This document shows, piece after piece, positions 18,097-26,882 of a DNA stretch of 64,000 nucleotides. The stretch is taken from assembly GCA_015490715.1 (NCBI GenBank), contig WFXH01000088.1, forward strand, positions 1-64,000. Direction: 5' to 3'. Position 1 is the first letter of the stretch. Each line of letters opens with the position of its first letter. The notes under the pieces were generated by a model that searched no databases, was not told where the DNA came from, and saw only the letters and a program-made list of their open reading frames with translations. The stretch is from Saprospiraceae bacterium. Its GTDB lineage: Bacteria > Bacteroidota > Bacteroidia > Chitinophagales > Saprospiraceae. A program made the translations under genes and the position numbers.

Positions 18097-18104
18097 CAAA
18101 GATA
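18097..18104 (-). promoter_or_regulatory. Promoter -7 element of the LysM gene
   Basis: Minus-strand TATCTTTG, 26 bases upstream of the LysM ATG, matches TAnnTTTG. On the opposite strand a near match TACGTTTTG (18125-18133, one base too long) may serve kdsB. Confidence 0.55.
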
Positions 18105-18176
18105 CGTATTAAAATTTTTTATAATACGTTTTGGGTTAATTTTTTGGCATTTACCAGCAAAACGACCCTTAACAGT

Positions 18177-18929
18177 ATGACCAAGCTAATCGAGCGATGT
18201 ATCGTCATACCGGCGCGCCACGGATCTACAAGACTTCCGGGTAAGGTTTTGATGGATTTGGGTGGAAAGCCCATTGTTCAGCACGTCATAGAGCGTGCTT
18301 TAGAGGTGGTAAACAAAGACGAGGTGCTCTTAGCTACCGATCACCCGTCGATTGCACGTGTAGCAGAGCCATTTGGTATACGCATTGTCATGACGGATAG
18401 TGCGATACCCAACGGTACTTTGCGTTGCCTTCGAGCTTTGGAGGCTATAGAGTTAGAGCCTCAATATGTGATCAACTTACAGGCGGATGAGCCGTTTGTC
18501 CGTCGAGGGGATCTTGAGCGGGTCTTTCTACAGCTTGAAAGAGGGGATGAAATCGTCACTCTTGCCATGGAGCCGACGTATGTAGAAGACTATCATTCTG
18601 CTCATCACGTCAAAGTCGTTTGCGACAAAGCGCGACGGGCCCTGTACTTTAGCAGGGCGCCCATCCCGTGGGGAATCACCAAAGATGTCCTGGCGGAAGT
18701 ACGTATCCACATCGGCATCTATGGGTTTCGATATTCCGTTATGAAATCGTTGACAACAGGGGTGATTCCCGCGCTTGCGCGGAGGGAAAAGCTCGAGCAG
18801 CTCAGCTGGCTCTGGGTTGGGAAGACGGTACGCGTGTTGGATACCTCAGGACTCTACATTGGCATTGATACCCTGAAGGATTACGAGCGCGCGCTGGAGT
18901 GGATCAACGCGAGAGGATCGAAGGACTAA
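18177..18929 (+). CDS. kdsB: 3-deoxy-manno-octulosonate cytidylyltransferase
   Basis: 250 residues from ATG 18177; the frame is open back to 18144 but the family starts here. The nucleotide-binding signature PARHGSTRLPGK and the metal/substrate stretch INLQADEPFV are plain. It activates KDO as CMP-KDO for attachment to lipid A, in keeping with the lpx operon further along. Its 3' end overlaps the convergent cdd gene by 26 bases. Confidence 0.94.
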   Translation: MTKLIERCIVIPARHGSTRLPGKVLMDLGGKPIVQHVIERALEVVNKDEVLLATDHPSIARVAEPFGIRIVMTDSAIPNGTLRCLRALEAIELEPQYVINLQADEPFVRRGDLERVFLQLERGDEIVTLAMEPTYVEDYHSAHHVKVVCDKARRALYFSRAPIPWGITKDVLAEVRIHIGIYGFRYSVMKSLTTGVIPALARREKLEQLSWLWVGKTVRVLDTSGLYIGIDTLKDYERALEWINARGSKD

Positions 18930-19335
18930 AGGCATCGGGCAGCAAGGAGTGTGCGGAGGGATAGATGTGATAGTGTTTGCTGTCTTTGTAGCACAGGATC
19001 GAAATCGCCGCTTGTTGGCGCCATTCGATTTCGAACAGCACTTGCCTGCAGGCTCCACAGGGGGTCAGAAGTGAGGAGGGTTTGCTGAGGATGCAGAGGC
19101 GACGAATCACTTTCGCTGGATGTTGTATGAGGGCAGTATAGAGGGCGATGCGTTCGGCACACATGCTTAAGGGGAAAGATGCGTTTTCGACATTGGCCCC
19201 TTGTAGGATCGTGCCATCTTCGAGCAGACAGGCACAACCTACGTGGTAGTTGGAATAGGGTGCATACGATAGATGTATCGCTTGCTGTGCTCGTTCAAGA
19301 AGGGTTTGCCATGTATCGTCCCAGCGGTGTGGCAT
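18904..19335 (-). CDS. cdd: Cytidine deaminase
   Basis: 143 residues from ATG 19335; a TTG 12 codons upstream is less likely. Zinc site complete: CAERIAL supplies the first Cys and catalytic Glu, and PCGACRQ the other two Cys. SYAPYSNYHVGCA is also typical. It deaminates cytidine and deoxycytidine for pyrimidine salvage. Convergent with kdsB, with a 26-base overlap of coding ends. Confidence 0.92.
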   Translation of the reverse strand: MPHRWDDTWQTLLERAQQAIHLSYAPYSNYHVGCACLLEDGTILQGANVENASFPLSMCAERIALYTALIQHPAKVIRRLCILSKPSSLLTPCGACRQVLFEIEWRQQAAISILCYKDSKHYHIYPSAHSLLPDAFSPSILSR

Positions 19336-19436
19336 CGTGGAAGGGAGGTGTATTTTTAAAATGCGTACCAAATTTCATGCCATGCTGCGGAATCCTTCCT
19401 GTGATATTGTTCACTGTGGGCCATCAGGGAAGCGCG

Positions 19437-19444
19437 TATTTTTG
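19437..19444 (+). promoter_or_regulatory. Promoter -7 element of the rhodanese gene
   Basis: TATTTTTG fits TAnnTTTG, 38 bases before the ATG; the interval is an A/T-rich leader. Confidence 0.5.
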
Positions 19445-19482
19445 CGCTTGAAAATTTTAAAGATTTAAAAAACCAAGGAATT

Positions 19483-19752
19483 ATGAAGGCATTCAAGGAC
19501 GGAGTACTAATTGATGTGCGAGAGCCCAACGAGTATTACGCCGGCCATGTAGATGGAGCGATCAACATTCCGCTGAGTACGCTGCAACAGCGCATTGAGG
19601 AGATCCGAGCAATGGGTAAGCCTCTCTACTTGTATTGCCAGTCCGGCAATAGAAGCGGAATGGCCGAGATGTTGCTCCGTGCACATGGCATCAAAGAAGT
19701 GTACAATATCGGCGGCCTTTACGAGGCCAGACAATTTGTAGAGGCCGTTTAA
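19483..19752 (+). CDS. Single-domain rhodanese-like protein
   Basis: 89 residues, just one rhodanese domain: DVREPNEYYAGHVDGAINIP at the front, the active-site loop YCQSGNRSG with the persulfide-forming Cys near 54, and NIGGLYEA near the end. No signal peptide, so cytoplasmic. Such stand-alone domains carry sulfur as a persulfide or act as low-molecular-weight sulfurtransferases; the acceptor is not shown. Monocistronic, convergent with the FG-GAP gene, whose stop is 13 bases away. Confidence 0.9.
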   Translation: MKAFKDGVLIDVREPNEYYAGHVDGAINIPLSTLQQRIEEIRAMGKPLYLYCQSGNRSGMAEMLLRAHGIKEVYNIGGLYEARQFVEAV

Positions 19753-19765
19753 ATCACACTCCATC

Positions 19766-22072
19766 TCAGTGCACGACCCAAATCCGCTGGGTCGTGCACA
19801 CTCCCTCTTTGGTACATGCAGTCGCTATGTAGATACCCGCAGGCAGGGAGGGTAGATAAAGCGAGGTCGAGCCTTCCTTTAATCTTTTCACGCTATGCAG
19901 CTTTCCTTGGAGATCTCTGAGGAAGAGTGTTAGGGGAGAGGTGCTTTTGATGTGTAATGTACTCCTGGGGGAATAGTACATTTCAATAGAAACTCTCTCC
20001 TGTTTGGGCTCAGTCGTGCTAGTCCAAGATCCGTCGACGCGTAGGGTGGTTTTGTACCAACGCAAGCCTCCTCGAGCATTGCCCACGAGCATTTCGAGGA
20101 TGCCATCACTATCGATGTCGATGACGGCGGGATGGAGGCGATCCCATTCGTTGAGCGCACCGTAGTTGGCCGCCATGATGGGGAAGCTATCAAGGGGATT
20201 GGTCCCCGCTTGGATGACGAAGATACCGCTATTGGTCCCTGCGAAGAGGAGTAAAATAGAGGAATTTGAAGCAGTCGAGTAAAAAGATGGAGCACTGTAG
20301 ACTTTACTGCCAAAGCGGCGGATGTTTTGTAAGATGAGCCTTCCCAGACACGGTGTATTCGATCCAGCATGCGGATCGGGGTCGAATTGCGGATTGCCTA
20401 CCGTTCCGTTGTTGTGGTAGTAGAAGAAATTTCCGCAGGCAAAGCCCTGTTGGTCGTTGGTCGCTTGTCGGCTGCCGAGTACGATATCCGCCAGGCCATC
20501 TCTATCGAGATCGACGATAGCGGGCACGGCATTGCGCAGAGCACGCAGGTGGAAGTAATCGCGTATGATGGTATCGTAAGCGAAGGGCTGGGAGGGGCCC
20601 GCAGTATTTTCTACATAAAAGAGCCCACCGTTGACTTCGCCAACGAGAAGGTCCACATCGCCGTCGCCGTCTAAATCTCCAAATGCCGGAGCAAAACTCC
20701 ACGTGCCGTCGAGGCCCTCGCTAAAACGTGAAAATCCCAACCAATCGCTGTCTTCGATGTGAAATGCCGGCTGGCTTGCTGTGCCGACGTTTCGCAAGAG
20801 CATCAGGGCGCTTCGCTTGACCCCACTGGGTTGATAGTAGAAATCATTTCCCACCACGATGTCGATCAAACCATCGGCATTGTAGTCCACGAAAGCCGGA
20901 TGGGCTCCGCTCCCTAAATCCAACATTTCACCCACGAGAAACGCTTTTGATTCAAGGACAAAATGTGGACTGGTATCGCGTCCCACATTGCGATAGTACC
21001 ACACATTATAGGTGTTCGAGGCATTGTACTTGGCGTTAGGGGCAACGAGTATGTCGCGTAATCCGTCCCCAGAGACATCGATGCCAAAACTCGCCAGAAA
21101 GATATCCATCATCACCGGGGTAGCATAAGCTGGAAAATTCGGATCTTGATACCGCATCCAAGCATGAGCTCCAGCTCTGCCGTCGTTGCGCAGGAATACG
21201 ATGTGCGAAGACGTGAGATCGCCAACCCACAGATCGAGGTCGCCGTCGCTGTCTGCATCCCATGCGGAAAGGGTCGATCCTGCATGTCGGGGCTCTACTT
21301 GCCAGCTCTCTTGGTAACACCGAGTCGAGTCTGGGGAGAGGAATATTTCGGAGGAAAAACCGCTTTCCCAAAACTTGCCCCAGCACTGCTCTTCCAGTAC
21401 GAAGTGAAAGGTGCCGAGGGGATTGCCGTCCTCGACATCCGTATTGCGGTAATAATACACATAACCTCCTAACGGTTCAAAGGTCAGCAAATCCATATCT
21501 CCATCGCCATCGAAATCCTCAATCGCAGGATAGTCCGGTGCGTCGACCTGGATATTGACGTACTTTCCGGGGGCGTACTCATAGTGCAAGATATCGAAGG
21601 TACCGTACTCAAAAGAAAGGCGTTCGAACGAGAGTTTTCCCTCACTGCGCCTACCATGGTAGACCTCTACGCCTGGAGGTCCCTGCGATGTACTCGATGA
21701 GGCAAAGATGTCCATGACGCCGTCTTGATCGTAATCCCTCAAGGCTACCCAGTCAAAGAGCTCGGGGAAACACACTTCGTATTGCGGTGCCCATTCCCAC
21801 TGGGTTGTGGTATCCCGTGTCCTACGTATAAAACAGTACACACTACTTCCCACGCGGTCGAATATAAAGAGATCTTCGATGCCGTCTCCGTTGAGATCGA
21901 CAGTGCTGAATTGTGGCGCGTTCATACCCCCACAAAATCCGTATTCCATTTTTACGGAATCGACAGTAAAGACGGGGATAGATATCGGTAAAAAACGCTG
22001 GCTAAAAGCGAGGATGGGACAGATAAGAAGTCCAGCCCACAGGGAGAAGATTTTAGACAGATGACTCAACAT
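19766..22072 (-). CDS. Secreted FG-GAP/VCBS-repeat protein with T9SS sorting domain
   Basis: 768 residues. A signal peptide (about 1-24, ending LAFSQ) precedes a chain of FG-GAP/VCBS repeats, each with a calcium-type DxDGDG loop: DLNGDGIEDLFIF, DYDQDGVMDIF, DFDGDGDMDLL, DADSDGDLDLWVGD, DVSGDGLRDI, DYNADGLIDIVVG, DLDGDGDVDLLVGE, DLDRDGLADIVLG, DIDSDGILEMLVG. These should fold as a calcium-bound beta-propeller. The last ~70 residues (LPAGIYIATACTKEGVC to IWVVH) look like a type A T9SS sorting domain, so the protein is probably exported across the outer membrane. Role unknown; adhesion or polymer binding is inference. A perfect hairpin covers its last codons. Confidence 0.88.
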   Translation of the reverse strand: MLSHLSKIFSLWAGLLICPILAFSQRFLPISIPVFTVDSVKMEYGFCGGMNAPQFSTVDLNGDGIEDLFIFDRVGSSVYCFIRRTRDTTTQWEWAPQYEVCFPELFDWVALRDYDQDGVMDIFASSSTSQGPPGVEVYHGRRSEGKLSFERLSFEYGTFDILHYEYAPGKYVNIQVDAPDYPAIEDFDGDGDMDLLTFEPLGGYVYYYRNTDVEDGNPLGTFHFVLEEQCWGKFWESGFSSEIFLSPDSTRCYQESWQVEPRHAGSTLSAWDADSDGDLDLWVGDLTSSHIVFLRNDGRAGAHAWMRYQDPNFPAYATPVMMDIFLASFGIDVSGDGLRDILVAPNAKYNASNTYNVWYYRNVGRDTSPHFVLESKAFLVGEMLDLGSGAHPAFVDYNADGLIDIVVGNDFYYQPSGVKRSALMLLRNVGTASQPAFHIEDSDWLGFSRFSEGLDGTWSFAPAFGDLDGDGDVDLLVGEVNGGLFYVENTAGPSQPFAYDTIIRDYFHLRALRNAVPAIVDLDRDGLADIVLGSRQATNDQQGFACGNFFYYHNNGTVGNPQFDPDPHAGSNTPCLGRLILQNIRRFGSKVYSAPSFYSTASNSSILLLFAGTNSGIFVIQAGTNPLDSFPIMAANYGALNEWDRLHPAVIDIDSDGILEMLVGNARGGLRWYKTTLRVDGSWTSTTEPKQERVSIEMYYSPRSTLHIKSTSPLTLFLRDLQGKLHSVKRLKEGSTSLYLPSLPAGIYIATACTKEGVCTTQRIWVVH
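19769..19799. repeat. Perfect 12-bp inverted repeat at the end of the FG-GAP gene
   Basis: GTGCACGACCCA and TGGGTCGTGCAC flank a 7-base loop. It covers the last ~10 codons of the minus-strand FG-GAP gene and lies 17 bases past the rhodanese stop. No T run follows on either strand, so it is not a standard intrinsic terminator. It could protect both convergent mRNAs from 3' decay. Confidence 0.8.
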
Positions 22073-22237
22073 TGCAAAGACCTAATTTGATTTGTATCTT
22101 GCGGCATGGCGGTGTAAAGATAAACGAAAACCCCTCAGATTGCGTTATAAAACTGATGAGAAGCGGAACTACTGATCCTTTTGGCACCCCAGAAATGGTA
22201 AATCCATCTCAATTGTTCAAATTAAAAGATTTTATAA

Positions 22238-24289
<2,052 letters not shown>

Positions 24290-24798
24290 AAGGATCTCTA
24301 TTTCCTAATACCAGCTGGTTAGAAGTAAAGGACAAGGCAGGGGGAGCTTTGTATATAACGAACACACCATCTTCATCTTATTGCCATTGATCGATTAGTG
24401 CCATATGTGTGGAAAGTTCGTCTAAACGTGAGTGCCTTTAGGTATCACGAAGTCGTCTATACCATTACAGTTGTAAGCATTAGGTATTTAAGACGAGAGA
24501 GATTACCTTTTAGTGCGAAGTAGTTGCATCATCGCTTGTGGACACTTACGCCCCCCAAGGGAAAAGTAAGCTGCATTCGACGTAGTTGGCGCGATACCGA
24601 GGAGGCTATATGCCCATTAGGGAAGTGGTGTGCCATATCCTTGTACGTATCGGTAGTTGAAAAGCAATAACTCATCTTCCTTTTAACACTTATGATGTGC
24701 CATACCGATTCGGTATCCTACATGCGAGGTGTTTCGAAAGGAGCAATGCATTCGGGAGTGGGACATTGCATTTGCGAAAACATCATTCGGGGTCGAAT
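24290..24798. other. Gene-free intergenic region after gyrB
   Basis: About 500 bases with stops in every frame, no hairpin terminator that I can see and no RNA that I recognise. The element TGCCATA occurs three times (about 24400, 24630 and 24696). It may be decayed coding sequence, but no family could be supported. Confidence 0.5.
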
Positions 24799-25539
24799 TT
24801 ACAGAGGGAAGCTTATGCCTCCAAGAAAGGTAATGTTCGTATTGTACCATTTTTCATCGAATGGTTTTAGTTCAAGCCATGGAGTGAGTGCTTGATTATA
24901 TCTCGACTCCAGAAAGAGCCGGTACTTGCCTACGGGCTTGGACAATCCCATTCCGAGATGAATGCCCCATTCTGTCTTATGGATGGGTCCTATATCGCTG
25001 ATGTCGGATGTGCTTATCTTGAATTTTATGATATCGTCAATACCGAAATAGACTCTTACGTTGGCACCGGTGAGTATATCCAAATGCGTTCCTGCCAAAA
25101 AATACAGGTTTGTCTCTTTTTTGGAAGGCGATGGGTAGTAATACCATGTGAGGGGGAGCTGCAAATAGTGGAGTTTTAGTCGAAGCCGAAAATCATAGGA
25201 TAAGGATAGGTCCAGGTCGGCATCGATATCGTCTAAGGACAGATTGAATTCGGACTTCTCTCGGTAATAATAGCCTTTTTGTACGTAATTTAATCCGACA
25301 GATAGTCGATTGTGGTCGTCAATGTAGATTAAAAAGTTGCCCCCGATGTACGGCCCGAGGTGAAAGGATGAAATGTTCGTCCCTTCAAATTCGGACTTTA
25401 CGATGTGCATACCCGGAGCGAAGCCCGCGCTCAAGCGCAACATGTGTTGGGATTGAGCGTGCAGGGGTGTGGGATTGTACAGGCTCATTAAGAGGGATGA
25501 GAGTAGAAAACCAACGGCAGTAATTTTCCATCGCATCAT
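24799..25539 (-). CDS. PorT-like outer-membrane beta-barrel protein
   Basis: 246 residues. A signal peptide (about 1-28, ending LHAQS) is followed by alternating strands rich in Tyr/Leu/Gly, with turn-rich segments and a terminal phenylalanine strand (FLGGISFPL). It has the layout of the small 8-strand 'outer membrane beta-barrel' (PorT-type) proteins of Bacteroidota (RLSAGFAPGMHIV, NRLSVGLNYVQKGYYY, LQLPLTWYYYPS). Function unknown; a general barrel rather than a proven T9SS component. Two ATG codons stand in tandem at 25539 and 25536. It lies 127 bases downstream of the M23 peptidase on the same strand. Confidence 0.78.
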   Translation of the reverse strand: MMRWKITAVGFLLSSLLMSLYNPTPLHAQSQHMLRLSAGFAPGMHIVKSEFEGTNISSFHLGPYIGGNFLIYIDDHNRLSVGLNYVQKGYYYREKSEFNLSLDDIDADLDLSLSYDFRLRLKLHYLQLPLTWYYYPSPSKKETNLYFLAGTHLDILTGANVRVYFGIDDIIKFKISTSDISDIGPIHKTEWGIHLGMGLSKPVGKYRLFLESRYNQALTPWLELKPFDEKWYNTNITFLGGISFPL

Positions 25540-25666
25540 AGTACTTTTTTATGTATAAAACAGGCGCCTGCACAAAAGATATGCGCGATGCTTCCATGCA
25601 CATGTGCAGAGGCATTTCAAAGGTGAAGAAAATAGAGGATGCACTCTTGATTATTGTGAGTAATCC

Positions 25667-26653
25667 TCAATCAAAAGATTGGTTAAATCGAGATGCGTGG
25701 TCGACCAGTTCTTGGTATTCTTCGGGGGTAAGGCCATCCATGACGTAGTAGATGGGGTTGACGGCCTTGCCGTGGTAGTGCACTTCGTAATGCAGATGTG
25801 GGGCGGTGGAAGTGCCGGTATTCCCAATTTTGCCGATCACCTGGCCGCGTTTTACACGTTGGCCTTTACGCACGAGTACTTTGGAAAGATGTGCGTAGAG
25901 GGTTTGATAGCCATATCCGTGGTCGATGACGATGTGTTTGCCGTAGCCGTATTTTCGATTTTTCACCCGCACGACTACACCGTCCCCAGTAGCGATAACG
26001 TCGGTGCCTTCGGGAGCAGTAAAGTCGATGCCCTTGTGCATTTTCACGACTTTGTGGATGGGGTGTAGCCGCAGTCCAAAGCCCGAGAGGAGCTCTACGC
26101 TGCGCTTTAACTTATCTTCGCGTACGGGTTTGATAGAGGGCATGTGTTGGAGGAGTGCTTCTTGCTGGATAGTGAGTTGTTCGACCGTATCCATCATCAG
26201 GGAGTGCAAATAGAGCTTTCGCTTGAGCTTATTGATCTTTTCTTCGGTCGTTTGTACGAGGTCTTGGAGATTGTCGCTATTTCCTATGCTTTGGATTACT
26301 TTATGACCACCGACGCCCCCCTCCCAAATATTTTCATCGATGGGTTCCATCCCAAAGAGCGTGCGAAATACACCGCTATTGCGTTCATGGAGATTATCCA
26401 AGACGTCTTCCATTATTTGCAATTTCTCTTCTAATTGTTGGTAGCGGTGTTTGATGCTTGTCAATTCGCTGCGAAGGGCGCGCTCCTGCGGAGTATCGAT
26501 CCATTTGTCGGAAAACCAAAACAAGATCAGTGTGGCCCCAATGATGGAAAAGAGATGGATGAGGACTGTTCGAACCCTTTCAAGGACACTCGGTCGATAA
26601 ACTTCGTACGATAATGTGTGTTTATTGTAAATGTACTTTTGCTGTTGAGCCAT
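25667..26653 (-). CDS. Membrane-anchored M23 (LytM-type) peptidase
   Basis: 328 residues: a cytoplasmic N-terminus, one transmembrane segment (about 29-47, TVLIHLFSIIGATLILFWF), a coiled coil (about 55-95 and 135-175) and a C-terminal M23 domain (about 200-310). The zinc ligands appear as HKGIDF and HLHYEV, with HIVIDHGYGYQTLYAHL between. It is either an active wall endopeptidase or, as in EnvC/NlpD, an amidase activator; the complete ligand set favours activity. It is divergent from alaS, a pairing I recall from other Bacteroidota. The promoter at 26722-26753 has both boxes. Confidence 0.9.
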   Translation of the reverse strand: MAQQQKYIYNKHTLSYEVYRPSVLERVRTVLIHLFSIIGATLILFWFSDKWIDTPQERALRSELTSIKHRYQQLEEKLQIMEDVLDNLHERNSGVFRTLFGMEPIDENIWEGGVGGHKVIQSIGNSDNLQDLVQTTEEKINKLKRKLYLHSLMMDTVEQLTIQQEALLQHMPSIKPVREDKLKRSVELLSGFGLRLHPIHKVVKMHKGIDFTAPEGTDVIATGDGVVVRVKNRKYGYGKHIVIDHGYGYQTLYAHLSKVLVRKGQRVKRGQVIGKIGNTGTSTAPHLHYEVHYHGKAVNPIYYVMDGLTPEEYQELVDHASRFNQSFD

Positions 26654-26671
26654 GCACTACGTTTTAATCGC

Positions 26672-26679
26672 CTAAATTT
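26672..26679 (+). promoter_or_regulatory. Possible distal -7 element for alaS
   Basis: TAAATTTG on the plus strand would start a transcript near 26686 with a leader of about 200 bases. The nearest upstream TTG (26644) is 25 bases away, slightly beyond the usual spacing. No better candidate lies nearer alaS. Confidence 0.3.
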
Positions 26680-26721
26680 GCATCGTACCTATCTTGTCCG
26701 CCTTATGGATTTTATGCAATG

Positions 26722-26753
26722 CAAAGATATAGGACTCTCTGGGGTATCACCAA
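26722..26753 (-). promoter_or_regulatory. Complete Bacteroidota promoter of the M23 peptidase
   Basis: On the minus strand TTTG (-33; its TTG is at 26753-26751) is followed after 21 bases by TATCTTTG (26729-26722). Both boxes and spacing agree with the TTG-N17-23-TAnnTTTG rule. The leader to the ATG at 26653 is about 60 bases. Confidence 0.7.
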
Positions 26754-26882
26754 ATAATGAAGTCAAAATTTTAATTGGAAGATATATGATTTTTTGTAAT
26801 GCGTAATCGTTTGATGCACGTAGAGTAGTTATGGTAGGTGTTGATCTCAAAATGTGAATGTTGAAGTTTAAGTATAATACAT

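Noticed and set aside
24541-24690. Sequence reading like DTYAPQGK, reminiscent of an IS630-type transposase
   Set aside because: A match of only a few residues, broken by stops, without terminal inverted repeats or target duplication.
24692-24895. A 67-codon frame at the end of the gyrB-PorT gap
   Set aside because: It overlaps the PorT-like coding end, has odd composition and no promoter.
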